A stretch of 40,240 bases of DNA, taken from contig JALLLT010000103.1 in the NCBI GenBank assembly GCA_025266875.1, forward strand, positions 1 to 40,240, given 5' to 3'. The stretch comes from Fennellomyces sp. T-0311. Lineage: Eukaryota; Mucoromycota; Mucoromycetes; Mucorales; Lichtheimiaceae. Shown piece after piece: positions 21,765-32,969 of this stretch (within the stretch, counting starts at the first letter, position 1; the number at the start of each line of letters is the position of its first letter). The translations under genes and the position numbers were made by a program. The notes below the pieces were generated by a model. That model saw only the letters and a program-made list of their open reading frames with translations. It made no database searches and was not told the origin of the DNA.

Positions 21765-24417
21765 ATGAACGATGTGGCCTGTTATTGTTTCATGTGCAGT
21801 GCACAGAATAACCTTGGATCCTGGATGATATCGCGGGAAGTATGCGAAAGACATTATGAGCGATCGTTTGCTGGACCTAGAGATGATGGCATTTTTTTAT
21901 CGGAATGCTTGAAAGAACGAATCAATAATAATAATGTTAACATTACAGTGCGTGCAGTTGTGGCACGATTCGAGAGACAGCAGCAGTTTGCCGATCCAGC
22001 AGCAATGATGCGTAGATAAGGAACACCAATTCGTCCTGCACATGATGATGGTAACGACTCCTTCTGTATCGCATAGCGTTTACTAATATTCATATAGTAG
22101 AGATGGATGGTGAACCACTGGAAGAGTTAATTCCTTCGAATGACGATGTATATGACGACGAAGATGGTGGTAATAACGTTTCCGATGCCAATGACAACGA
22201 ATACATGCGTGATGACGATGATGCCGATCCAAGCGATAGCGATGATAGTAGTGATACTGGTGGTGCAATGTATGCTTTGGATGTCGAGTTTGCAATGCAA
22301 GGGCAACAAGTGAACAATGCAACAGAGGTAGTCAACGAGGAAGGTTAGTTGTTAAGAAGCAGTTTATTATACATATTTGCATTATCCTCACATTGTACAT
22401 CACTGTAGAACTTATGCAAATTCGTCATGTGAATACTTCCAGGATGAACACCGTTCCTCTGCTACTCACTTTCACCGTGGTATTCATTGTCCTTTTTCAA
22501 CTACATTTTCTTTCCAAGTGGGCGGTTACCATCTTGATCGACTTTCGTATGATCGTGCTTGCAGAGGTATTCCTAACGTTTTCGCTACCAGGATCACTTG
22601 CAATATTGCGTCGATATACTGGCTTCTCCTCATTGACCGATCGCCTGCGCACCTACATATCTTGTCCTCGATGCCACTACCTGTATCGCCTTGGGCCAGG
22701 ACAACCTGCCATCTCAGATGAATGCACCAACAATGACATCCGATACAATTGTCGTTGTGACAAACCATTGTTTCAAGACATTGCAGGTCAGCGCACCCCA
22801 GTGAAGACATTTGTCTATCAGCCACTCAGAGCCTCACTTGAGAGGATGTTCAAGCATCTCGGGTTCAAGGCGAAGTTGGAGCACTGGCGTACCCACCGTC
22901 GGCGTATGGCACGGACATTCTCTGATATATATGATGGTGACATGTGGCGAAACGTTGAAGTCGCCAATCAGCAACCTTTTGTTGCTAGGCCTCGATTTCT
23001 ATTGCAGTACCATTTACCTTACAATCAACAACCTGCCTCGTGCCGACTGTTTCAAAACAGAGAATGTCATTCTTGTGGGTGTAATGCATAGGCCAAAGGA
23101 AGCAAGCACGTCAGACTTGAACCATTACTTGAGGCCCTTGACAGATGACTTGGTGAAATGGTACACTGGTTTTGACATCGCCACTGCTGAGGTACCAACT
23201 GGTGTGAATGTCCGAGTCACTCTTCTAAACATTGCCTGTAATATCCCTGCCGCTCGAAAAGTCAGTGGATTTACCTCCCATGCGAGCCGCAACACATGCC
23301 ATAAATGTGATCGACAGTTTACAACGTTTCCTGATACCGGCCGCATCGACTATTCTGGCTTTGACATTAGTACCTGGGTTCCTCAGAATCCTGACGCATA
23401 CCGAATTCACGCTACATTATGGCGTGACGTCGAAACAAGAGATGCTCGCCGCTAAGTTGAACGCGATCATAGAGCTTGATACTCTGAGCTCCATCGCCTA
23501 CATTACTTCGACCCAATCCGCTGCACAATTGTTGACCCTATGCACAATTTGTTTCTTGGCACGGCGAGACGTATGGCCAAGAAGTGGCTCTCTGACTGGG
23601 ACTTGACAACCAGAGACCTGTAACAAATGCAGAAGATCGCTGACACCATTATACCTCCTCCAGACTACATCTCGCTGAACTGGAAGATCGAGAACGGCTT
23701 TGCGTTTATGACAGCGGATGACTGGAAGTCGTGGTGTCTTATATACTCGCCGATTGTGCTGAACGGTCGCCTCCCTCATGACAAACTTCACAACTGGCTG
23801 CACTTTGTCGATGCCTGTCATACTTTGGTTAGGCCATCCATTACCGAAGATGAGGTTGCTTCTGTGGACGAAGAACTGGTCCAGTTTTGCCATGGAGTTC
23901 AGGTGAACTATGATGCCCGGTTCATCTCGCCAAACATGCATCTCCACTTGCATCTACGAGAGACAATCGCAGACTTCTCCTCTCTGTACGGCTGGTGGTT
24001 GTTTAGCTTCGAGACGTACAATGGCTATCTGAAAGACATCGACACCAACCAGAAGGATTTGTTCAAGGTCACGTTCATAAGAAAGTTCCAAGAAAAGACA
24101 GGTGTTCGCAACTTCGTGAATTCGTTCACAACTCGTTTTGATGCCGCTCCTGCATACCTTCAATTTTTGAACTGCTTTTTGGATAAGGTCCAGCCGATCT
24201 AGGACACTATTGCCGAGTTGCCACTGAACTTCGACATCCACACGTTCTACGCGCTTTCCACAGATACCAATGCCATTGGTAGTGTGAAGGGAAGCGAGCT
24301 ACTGCCACCAGATGCCTATCCATTGAAAGTCAAACCCTCTTCTCGCATGACGCTCGATGATTACCATTGCTTGTTGGCGTTTTATCATACGCAGTATCCT
24401 GCCATACTGCATCGTAA
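21765..24417 (+). pseudogene. CACTA/Plavaka-like (Tnp2-type) transposase, decayed
   Basis: The first exon, from MNDVACYCFMCSAQ, has the Cys pairs and His of this family's N-terminus. An acidic second exon (about 22098-22345) follows, spliced at GTTAGT..TGTAG to 22409. Then come TGFSSLTDR, a CPRCH knuckle, DIYDGDMW, TIYLTINNLPR, ENVILVGV, a CHKCDRQF finger, the signature VDPMHNLFLGTARRMAKKW near 23535 and the C-terminal LPHDKLHNWLHFVDAC, STLYGWW-like and SFTTRFD segments. Stops interrupt the frame at 22017, 23453, 23477, 23621 and 24200, with a frameshift near 22980. Coding similarity ends at about 24417, where a low-complexity CCTTTCAAAG repeat begins. The element's termini were not found. 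Confidence 0.8.
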
Positions 24418-24670
24418 TTTATCCCAAAGGCCCAAAAGGCCTTGCAAGCCCTTTCAAGACCTTGGAAGGCTGAAAGGATCAAAAGATAACCCTTGTCTGT
24501 GAAAGAGCTTGTGAAGACCTCCCGAAACCCCCCAAAGAACTCCCGAAACCTCTCAGAGTCTTTTAAAGCCTCTCAGAGGTCTCTCAAAGCCTCTCAAAGG
24601 TTTACCAAAGGTCTTCCAAAGCCTTTCGAAGATCTCCCAAAATCTCTCAGAAGTCTTAAAAAGGCTACTT
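24418..24670 (+). repeat. degenerate CCTCTCAAAG repeat
   Basis: About 250 bp of imperfect 10-11-nt units such as CCTTTCAAG, CCTCTCAAAG, CCTCTCAGAG and CTTCCAAAG. It replaces the end of the CACTA coding region. It may be subterminal repeat sequence of that element or an unrelated expansion. Confidence 0.65.
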
Positions 24671-24915
24671 CTGCTTAAATTTAAAGTCAGGATTGTTTAT
24701 CAAAGCCAATGAAGTTTCACTTTTATTTTGCTCTTTATGGGTGCTTACAAGGTGGCAATTAGGACCGCCCCCGTCTGTTTAAGGGAATACAAGTTATACC
24801 GTGTTTAGTATAACCATCACGTGGGATGTACGAGGCACAGAGCTGGATTATTAAGTTTTTAAACTGCCAGACACGCGCTAAGACGCGTCCTAATCTCTTT
24901 TTCTCGCGTTTACTA

Positions 24916-26591
24916 ATGGACCGCGTTCAAAACATCGCAAGCACGATTGCTACGCTTTCCTTCTGTCTGGAAACTGCTCTAACGACAATGTAGAACACTA
25001 TAGAGCAAGAGGAGCGATACAAGAGTGACAGAATGGAGTAGATTGAGGAAGAGGATGCCGAACTGGCTCGTCTGGCTGATGCCATTGTACGAATTCCGAT
25101 CGATCTCATTGCAGAATTGATGTTTCAGTCGATGACTAGAATGCGGATCGTCAATCGTGACATTTTCTTCGAGATCTATCATTCTTGCCCAGTGTTTGTT
25201 ACTGCAGTACAACGCAGAACACCACGATCACGACCATACGAAGCGCATCATTGGTGGAGCGTTAGGCATCCTGAATTGAGCGATGATGCTGCTGGCCGTA
25301 TGCGATTCAAGGCTCATTATTGGATCACGCTAGCTGCCTTTGAACAGTTAGTTAACGAGCTGTCAAATGACGAAGAGTACGCTGGGAGTGTCGCGAAAAA
25401 CGGCTATCCAGTGCACATCCAAGTTGCAGTGGTCCTTTGGCGATTCGCAAACTTGCATTTTGGCTTTCGCTTGATGTGCGAAACCATGGGCATTTCAGAC
25501 GGTTCGATGAACAACTTTACGAACCGCTTTAACAATGCAATGATCTGCGTGGGCCACTGAGTAATTGCATGGCCGACCAATATTTGACAGACAAGAGAAA
25601 TCACTCAAGGCTTTCTCAACAAAGCAACTTCTCGAAGCCCAAGACTGCCTGACGTAATTGGTGCTATGGATGGTAAACTGGTGGTCATTCAGAAGCCTAG
25701 CGACCATGGGGATATGTACGTCGACTGTAAAGGCCATGCATCTCTTTCGCTGCTGGCAGTGTGTGATAGTGACACCCGGTTCCTCTATATAAAAACCGGT
25801 AAATCAGGTAATAATGTTACTTATAAAGTATGTACATACTTAATAACACTATCTGCAATAAGGACGTGTGCACGATGCTCGTGCCTTTAAGTTCAGCATT
25901 CTTTGTCGGAACTTAATCAACCATCCAGAGCGAATGTGCATGGGCAACACATATATCATTGCTAGTAACATATTATATTATTATAAAGGTATAGCAGGCT
26001 TACGTACGAATGCTACCATACATATCAGATTCTGCTTTTCCTTTGATGCCGACGGTTATTCCAGGATTCCCGCGCAGACAACGTGATCCAGCCAAAAGGG
26101 CATTCAACAAAATGCATTCTAGCACTAGGATGGCAATCGAGCATGCATTTGGTGCTTTGACAACGTGCTGGCGTACAATGTGGAAGCATTTGTACATGCT
26201 CAGCATAGAAAGAATGACCAAGACTATTTATGCATGTTGTGTGCTGCATAATATCTGTCTATACGTTGACGATGTTGAGGAAGTAGCAACACCAGAGGAT
26301 ATTCGACGCTATGATGCATTTGTTGACGGTAATTCACGCGGTGAGAGCCAAGGCCGAGAAGAGCATAGAAGTGGAGGTGATGTCTCGATTTCACTATTGA
26401 CTGCCCATAGGCGCGCCGTTTCTCAACGGACCGATTTCGTTGTCAGACGGCAGATGGACAACTTGCGGAAGCAGGGACGACGTGTGCGTCAGCGCCTTGT
26501 TGCGAGAGTCGTTCGCAATGACAGAAGGCCGACAACACTGAGATACCGTGCATTCCGCACATCACAAGTACCTAGATATTCACCATATTAA
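24916..26591 (+). pseudogene. Harbinger DDE transposase with stops
   Basis: Exons 24916-25807, 25863-25964 and 26029-26591 (introns of 55 and 64 nt). An N-terminal acidic helix (IEEEDAELARLADA) is followed by FEQLVNEL and a helix-turn-helix (HFGFRLMCETMGISDGSM). The DDE set is VIGAMDGK, then the ASN-AF position, then MAIEHAFGAL. The splice that joins IIA to SAFPL creates Asn where this family has the second catalytic Asp. Stops at 24991 (TAG), 25039 (TAG), 25558 (TGA) and 25585 (TGA). A basic Arg-rich tail (RKQGRRVRQR) could contact DNA or act as a nuclear signal. Confidence 0.82.
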
Positions 26592-26919
26592 TATTACGGT
26601 AATCTATGGAATATGTTAAGACTCATAGAAGGACTAAAGAGGTTATTACTGTTACATTTGCTTTTAGTGAACTCATCTTGTTATCTCCCCATCCAGTCGC
26701 TTCATTAACTTCTAACGGCTATTATGCAAGGAAGAATACTGTAGTATATTATTATTCAATACTACTCGAAAACTCTGACGAACTTGATACATTCACAGCA
26801 ACTGAAATGTCCTATCATACTTATAATTTTCACTTGACTACTAGCTAAGTCGAAGATGCTATTTTCACTACCTGTCTATATACCTAGCATATGCCATTAC
26901 CATAAGGTTTATTGATAGC

Positions 26920-28065
26920 TTAATTGTCATCAGATGTCTGCTCATCTACTTCATCTACGTAGCCACCGGCAACACGAACCAACGCTTTACCGAGAGCCAA
27001 AAGTCGATTAACCGAACGCTGGTTCTCTATATGGCGTCGCTCGATCGCAATTCCTTCCAGGCGACGCCGTCGTAGTACCCTCAACTCGTGCTCCTGCAAG
27101 TCATGCTTCCTCTTGGGACGATCGTCTGCAAGATCCTCACGCAAACCCGCGCGCAAAGCATCCATAGCAGACAGGGTCATGCTATAGAACTCTTCGTTTG
27201 ATCGCTCGAGGGTTTGACAAACCCCATCGACGTCCAAAACAGCACGACGACCACGCCCAATTTCTGGCTGAGCTAAGGCTGTTGCGGGTGCAGGTGGAGG
27301 TGCCGCTGCCTGTGTTGGCGCTGGTGTTGAGATTGCTGCTACTGTTGTTGTGGGTGCCAGGGACCACTCAAAAAAAGGGCTCTCTGATTGAGTTTCCTCA
27401 TCAGGTTGCACCATCGCATCTCTGACAAGGTGCGTCAGAGTACTGAAGCCAGTATTCCCCGCATCCATCGACTCAAGGACAATCTGCGGATGGATCGATG
27501 GATCGTTTTCCAGAATCCGACCTACTTTGTCATAATATTCCCAGTTGTTGTGCGGATCCGTGCCGCCAACGCCTGTCAATCCAAGGTAGTTACGGATCAA
27601 GGTATACGTGCCTTTGATGGCGCCCCACTTGTTTTCGATCTTTTCTGAGGTAATATTTTCAACAAAACTGAGGAAGTAATGCAGATCCTCTGGGTATTCT
27701 CTGCTAGTAGCGATAACGGTCAGCTTAAAGTCCTGATACACGTTCTCCCAACGTTGTGCGGAAGAGATGGTAGGACTGGGTCTTATAAAGTACTCTATAT
27801 GATCGGCCATCACGTCGAGCAGCACTTGGTACGTCGTGCTGTTCCAATGGATGCTGACATTTTCATCAATTGACCCAAAATCATCAGGGATTTTGGGCAT
27901 TTCGCTTGGCACCTCAGGCGTTCGCTCCCGGGTTTCAGTTTCTGCGACAGAGGAAGCGATAGAAGTACACAAGACAGGCGATTCCGGTTTAGGGGAGGGC
28001 TGGCTGACTTCATGGAAGTTCATCATACCCATTCCTGGCAAAATGTTTCTCGGAGGGCATGGCAT
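26920..28065 (-). CDS. Myb/SANT-like partner protein of the Harbinger element
   Basis: Intact 381-residue frame from ATG at 28065. A Pro/Ser/Thr-rich N-terminus is followed by a Myb/SANT-like domain (about residues 70-185): IHWNSTTYQVLLDVMAD, WENVYQDF, KIENKWGAIKGTY, NWEYYDKVGRIL. A Pro/Ala/Thr linker and a basic helical C-terminus (RKHDLQEHELRVLRRRR) follow. PIF/Harbinger elements usually need such a second protein to bind the ends and bring the transposase to the nucleus; that role is inferred. It is intact although its partner transposase is not. Confidence 0.8.
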   Translation of the reverse strand: MPCPPRNILPGMGMMNFHEVSQPSPKPESPVLCTSIASSVAETETRERTPEVPSEMPKIPDDFGSIDENVSIHWNSTTYQVLLDVMADHIEYFIRPSPTISSAQRWENVYQDFKLTVIATSREYPEDLHYFLSFVENITSEKIENKWGAIKGTYTLIRNYLGLTGVGGTDPHNNWEYYDKVGRILENDPSIHPQIVLESMDAGNTGFSTLTHLVRDAMVQPDEETQSESPFFEWSLAPTTTVAAISTPAPTQAAAPPPAPATALAQPEIGRGRRAVLDVDGVCQTLERSNEEFYSMTLSAMDALRAGLREDLADDRPKRKHDLQEHELRVLRRRRLEGIAIERRHIENQRSVNRLLALGKALVRVAGGYVDEVDEQTSDDN

Positions 28066-28188
28066 TTGTTGGACAAAATTGCAAACAGTAAAAAGTATCT
28101 TTATTCGCGATTGTGCGCGTATGGGTCACTATAGTATTTCTAAATTAAGACAAACGCTAAAAAAATCGTGTCAGGACGGTTTTTTTTT

Positions 28189-28228
28189 GTTATGCCATAT
28201 AAGGTGCATAGACCTTATATGGTATAAC
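28189..28228. repeat. 17-bp-arm palindrome near the element end
   Basis: GTTATGCCATATAAGGT, 6-nt loop, ACCTTATATGGTATAAC: one mismatch in 17-bp arms, 44 bp inside the right end of the Harbinger element. A shorter GTTATAC..GTATAAC palindrome sits near the left end, suggesting a subterminal binding site. Confidence 0.7.
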
Positions 28229-28950
28229 AAAATTGATTCTCAGTGGTCTTAATTGCCACCTTGTAAGCACCCTATGAATATAAAGGGGCATCGTCTGATA
28301 CATTTTCATAAAGCCTAAACTCATGAGATGCTGCCATGGCAGTTGAAAATTCCGTAAGTCCACCATGTCGTCATATGTCATTTATTGCTTCTGTTTGTGC
28401 GGCACTTGCTCTTTCCCAGTTGATCGATTTACCCTCATCATTTCTTTGGAAAAGCATATCTTTATACAGCTCTGACCAGTATGTCTTGTACCCATAGCTC
28501 CTGTGCTTTAGATACAATGTGTGTTGACATAGCCTTCCCATTTTGTACCACATCTACATATTACAAAGCAGATATCTCGATTAGCTTTTAATTCATCCTG
28601 GTTAAGTTCAGAAATACAGTCCCACCCAAAAAGTGATGGCCAAGCCGAATTTGGAAATGGAAATAAAAACATTGCATCTGTTTTGTTTTTCAAATCTTGA
28701 CATCTTTTCTTTTTATACAACACTATGTCACTTAGAGCATTTCCAATGGTTTGCCAAATGCTATTTTGGCAGTCCGAAATGGCAATTTTACGATTCCAAC
28801 GGTTTGCTACTTTCCATTTGCCATTTTGTAAAATAGAAATTTATTGTGCTGGCCTTGCTATTTTGGCAAACTGCGCGAACAGATTTTTCAAAATAGAAAA
28901 CGCGCAGTAAAATAAACTTTTCTCGTTCCTGAACTTACTCTTCAATCGAA

Positions 28951-29914
28951 ATGGCTAAATCTAAGACCACTACCACCGGAAATGCTTTGAATGGCGAATC
29001 TCGCGCAACACCTGCAGCTGGACAGGGTTCGCCTTCTGGTCGTACCCGTAAATCGCGTGGCCCTGGTTGGGAAAAGAGCGAAGACGTGTATCTTTGCAAG
29101 GCCTGGGTCCACGTATCCACTGATCCCATTAAGGGTACAGACCAGGATAGCAATACGCTATGGAAGGGTATCTACGACCACTTCCTCCGTTTGGGAGGTT
29201 CTGCTGAGAGACGTACCACCCCCGGAAGCCTCTCCAGTCGCTGGCACAACGTTCAGACGGCTGTTTCCTTGTTTTGTGGAATAATCTCGAATATCGAGAA
29301 CGCTCGTGGCGAACCAGTTAGTGGGACACAGCCTTCTGATGATGTGAGTTAATGCTAGACTTTTTATTTTACTTACTAGTACTCATGATTTTCTTTCTGG
29401 TATCAAGATCGAGAAAGCCTTGGAAAAATACAAGGTTACAGTGAATAGCGAGTTCGCTTTCATGCACTGCTATGAAGTGCTGAAAGGCGAGGAAAAGTTT
29501 CGCGTTCAATATAACAACGTGAAAAATGACGAGCTTCCTGCCCCTGTGGATCGCCCCCAAGGCCGCAAGGCCGCTAAAGAGAAGGCGAAAGAAGAAGCTT
29601 CGCGTAAGCGTAAGTTCGACGACAGCCGGGAAAAACTCGTCCGCATCGAGGAAAAGCAGCTCGCGTTGAGCGAACAAAGATTCGCCCTCCAAGAAGCTAT
29701 GGAGGAGGCGGAAGTCATGAGGACGAGGTTGGACGACTTGGATGAGATCGCCCGTGAGTACTTCATGCTCAGAAGGGTTGAGATTCTGGAAAGGATCAAG
29801 GCCAGAAGGGCTGCTGCTGCTGCTGCTGCTCCTGCTATTGTTGTCCAGGAGACAATTGAAGTAGTAGAAAGTGAAGGAGAAGAAGACGGTGAAGAAGAAG
29901 AAGGCGAACAATAA
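28951..29914 (+). CDS. Myb/SANT-like protein of the PIF element
   Basis: Two exons, 28951-29343 and 29408-29914, with a 64-nt phase-0 intron (GTGAGT..CAAG); 299 residues. After a Thr/Gly/Ser-rich start, a Myb/SANT-like domain at about residues 45-125: WEKSEDVYLCKAWVHVS, GTDQDSNTLWKGIYDHF, LSSRWHNVQTAVSLFCG. The second exon gives FAFMHCYEVLKGEEKF, a long basic-acidic coiled coil (KEKAKEEASRKRKFDD, LALSEQRFALQEAMEEAE) and an acidic tail. This is the layout of the PIF accessory protein, which binds the ends alongside the transposase. Confidence 0.85.
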
Positions 29915-29941
29915 GAATAGACTGTGTTTTTCGTTTATAAT

Positions 29942-31340
29942 TTACTCGCTGCCATTATTTGCTGGCTCACGCTGTTGTACTGGTTGTTTGCGCTGGTGCA
30001 GCCATAGATGCTCGACAAGATCACGCTTCAACTGATGATGGATTTGAGCATCCTTAATCGCGGCAAGACGATCATCATAGTGCTGCATGAACTCATCCAA
30101 CGCATTTCTTTCCCTGCGGATAGTCAGTGAAGGAGTGTTTCCTAAACACTGCGGTTCTTCAACGTCTTCGTCAGGATGGTCGCGCTGGTCTTCAATGATC
30201 ATATTGTGCAATATGATGCACGCTCTCATCACCGAATAAAGATCGTGAAGTTGCCATAATCGTGCTGGATGTCTAATCACAGCGAACCGTGCTTGCAAAA
30301 TGCCGAAAGCACGTTCAACATCTTTGCGATGTGCTTCATGCGTTCTGGTGAACAACTATGGAAATGTTAGAATAGCTGGTTTACATATACTAGCAGGGTC
30401 TTACGCTCTCTCCCGCGTCAACTGGATATCTGATGGCATCCATAAGCGTTGCCCACGGCAGGTAAATGCCATCGACCAGGTAGTATCCTTTGGTGTATTC
30501 TTTGCCATTGACCGTAAATTTTACGTCAGGGGCAACACCAGCTACTTGTTTAGCAAAAAGAGAAGAACGGTGTAGGACATTAAGGTCGTTGAGGGAACCT
30601 GGGAGACCAAAGAATGCATGCCAGATCCACGTCTCAGCGTCTGCAACAGCCTCCAAAATAATCTTTGCCGTTTTGGACCTTCCCTGGTAAGCGCCTTTCC
30701 ATGCTGAGGGACAGTTCTTCCATTCCCAGTGCATGCAATCCAAAGAACCAAGCATACCAGGCAAACCGCGCTCCTCAGCCTTTGCAAGCAATCGTTTGAT
30801 GTCTTCTTCGTTTGGCGAACGCAGGTATTCATCGCCATAGATGCGGCTGATTGCGAGACAGAAGTGCTTGAGGGACTCCAATGCAGTACTCGCTCCAATC
30901 CGAACATACTCATCTACTGCATCAGCAGCGACTCTATAAGCAAGTTGACGGATAGCTGCCGTTACCTTTTGAAGAGGTGACGGACCGGGTTGTCGTGCAG
31001 CATCGTACTTCTGAGTGAAGTAGTCGTCATTTTGCTCCAACTGTTCAACGATCTTGCAAAACAGTCGGCGGCTCATGCGGAACCGAGTACAAAACTGCTT
31101 ATCCGAGTAAATCGGGGGTTCGGCAAAGTAGTCCTTGAAAAGGCGGTAATGGCCTGCAATTCGATTGCGCTTGATGACATCGCGGCCAGGAGTCGAACCT
31201 TTCCTGCCCTTTTTGTCTTTCGGTTCTTCATCTTCCTCGAACATTTCCATCACGCGTTTGACCCTGCGATGACGCAGAACTTCTTCTGATGCATCTTCAT
31301 CGAACATTTGTCGAAGTAATTGAACTCTTTTGTTTGACAT
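29942..31340 (-). CDS. PIF/Harbinger DDE transposase
   Basis: Exons 31340-30405 and 30355-29942 with a 49-nt phase-0 intron (GTAAGA..ATAG); 449 residues, no stop. An N-terminal acidic/basic region precedes YRLFKDYF and a helix-turn-helix-like segment. DDE_Tnp_4-type core: Asp201 in GSLDCMHWEWKNCP, Asp290 in YYLVDGIYLPW, Glu326 in DVERAFGILQARF, plus WIWHAFFGLPGSLNDLNVL between the first two. It converges with the Myb-like gene, with only 27 bp between their stops. All catalytic positions are present, so it may be functional. Confidence 0.93.
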
Positions 31341-31553
31341 GGTCGCGTCAGCTTAATAAAAGAAAAAATAGCAAACTGTTGGAAAATGGTGTGCTTTTTA
31401 TGGTCCGGCTACGAAAGCGCCTTGCCAATTTGGCAAAAAATTTAGCAAACCATTGAAAATGCTCTTAGAAATATCACAAACAACCTTCCAAATATTCGGA
31501 AACAGCTCAACAATCACCAAAAAGGTCTCATAATTGGCCTATACAAGGGTGGC

Positions 31554-31968
31554 TGTTGTATCCAACATGAACATAATCACTGATCAGTATCTCGGAACGG
31601 TTATCTCTCACTTTCCTTTTTGGTAAAACTCACTCATGCAGACATATCTTCCATATCCGGCATATTGTCATAGACGTTATCATGAACGCGTGTCAACAGC
31701 TATCACTTAGCTTATCGTTATCTGTTATGGGCCGGCTCCATAACGATAGACATCACTCGTTTCTCAATAACACCCCAATATGACATATGTAATGGATATA
31801 CAGGTATAATCATGATATGACCTTGAATAACATTGGTAATAGGAAGTCCCATCCATGATAAGCATTTAATATAAATAGAGCGAACTCTTCATCAATAAAC
31901 TACAGTTTTCTGAGTCTCGTTGACTTCTATTGTCCCTTTTCGATACTCGCTACTTCGCTCTTATCTCT
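31554..31968. mobile_element. solo LTR, family B, copy 2
   Basis: 415 bp beginning TGTTGTATCC and ending CTTATCTCT, flanked by a perfect GTGGC duplication (31549-31553, 31969-31973). Removing it together with one GTGGC restores the Tc1 reading frame between Gly and Lys of KGGKSDQ. It is similar throughout to 17236-17647. TATAAATAG and an AATAAA-like signal lie in its last third. Confidence 0.9.
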
Positions 31969-32969
31969 GTGGCAAGAGTGACCAGTTCATTTCAGATGAC
32001 TTGGGTATACCCCGTAGAACTGTCAACTGTATTGTCAATAAATATAAGAAAACTGGGTCCACTGACAATGCTCCACGAAGTGGAAGGCCTACCAAGGTTA
32101 CTAAGAGAGGTGCAAGGGCACTCCAACTTAGTGTACGCAAGGAACCGTTCGCGCCATACCATGTACACCAAGCTAGCCTTGCACATGCTGGAATACATGT
32201 TTGTCGAAACACGGTCATCAAATATTTACGACTTTCTGGATTCTCTTCGCGCTCTCCAGCTCGTAAGCCAAGACTTACGAAGAGCCATATCATCAGACGA
32301 CGCGCATGGGCAGTTATGTACAAGAATTGGACGACCAACCAGTGGAGCAATGTCATCTTGTCTGATGAGTCCAGATTTACGATCGTCGGCAATGATGGAG
32401 GTGCTCGGGTTATACGACGGAATGGAGAGCGTTACGAGGCACGCCATGTTGTAACCACTGAAAAGTTTGGCAAGGATCAGTGATGGTGTGGGGTTGCTTT
32501 TGGTCTGGAGGCTTTGGCCCATTAGTTGTTATGGATGGCACAGTTGATCAAGACGCCTATGTGGATTGCCTTGCCAAGCACTTTATTCCATATATGAAGA
32601 GTACTGAAGCCGAGACTAGTAGGAAGTTCACCTTCCAGGAGGATGGTGCTACCTGTCATACCAGTAGCTATAGCCAGTGGTTTAAGCGACAATGTGGGGT
32701 GAGAGGCTTTCTATATTGGCCTGCCCAAAGTCCTGATCTCAATCCAATTGAGAACGTATGGAGGGCTCTTGACAAGCGTATTCAGAAGCGCAGAGCCTTC
32801 ATAAAAAACAAGGAACAGTTGAAGGCCTGCTTGCAAGAAGAATGGAGCAATCTTTCACTCGATTTCGCGAAGAAGCTTGTTGACAGCATGCCTAATCGAT
32901 GTAAGGCAGTGATAAAAGCTAGAGGCCAGCATACAAAATATTAATTTGTACATTCTTTTTTGATCTGAT

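Larger units (their letters stand above)
24739..28272. mobile_element. PIF/Harbinger element with two genes
   Basis: The 28-bp ends GGGTGCTTACAAGGTGGCAA.. at 24739 and its inverse ending at 28272 differ at one position. Both sides carry TAT (24736-24738, 28273-28275) as a 3-bp duplication. Inside are a DDE transposase on the plus strand and a Myb/SANT-like partner on the minus strand, convergently arranged. GTTATAC-type palindromes occur near both ends (around 24795 and 28189-28228). Confidence 0.88.
28735..31464. mobile_element. intact PIF/Harbinger element nested in Tc1
   Basis: 2730 bp with 25-bp TIRs (GAGCATTTYCAATGGTTTGC..) differing at two positions, and a TTA duplication (28732-28734, 31465-31467), the TWA-type target typical of PIF. 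It carries two convergent, uninterrupted genes. It is inserted after base 10 of the Tc1 ORF. It appears to be one of the youngest and possibly active elements here. Confidence 0.95.
28725..32944 (+). pseudogene. Tc1 transposase broken by PIF and LTR insertions
   Basis: The start codon is at 28725. Coding pieces are 28725-28734, 31468-31553 and 31974-32944, joining to MSLRNITNNL..., KGLIIGLYKGG and KSDQFISDDLGIPRRTV in a single frame. It has a helix-turn-helix with GIPRRT, GRP linker, then the DD34E core: ILSDESRF, EDGATCHT and SPDLNPIENVW. One further defect is a one-base deletion in an A run near 32474, after EKFG, before VMVWGCFW. The protein is otherwise full length. A separate open frame starting at about 31920 reads through LTR sequence and is not the true start. 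Confidence 0.88.

Noticed and set aside
31920..31973. Upstream frame FDTRYFALISVAR as the true Tc1 N-terminus
   Set aside because: This sequence is the end of LTR B (also present at 17236-17647). The real N-terminus is at 28725 and 31468-31553.
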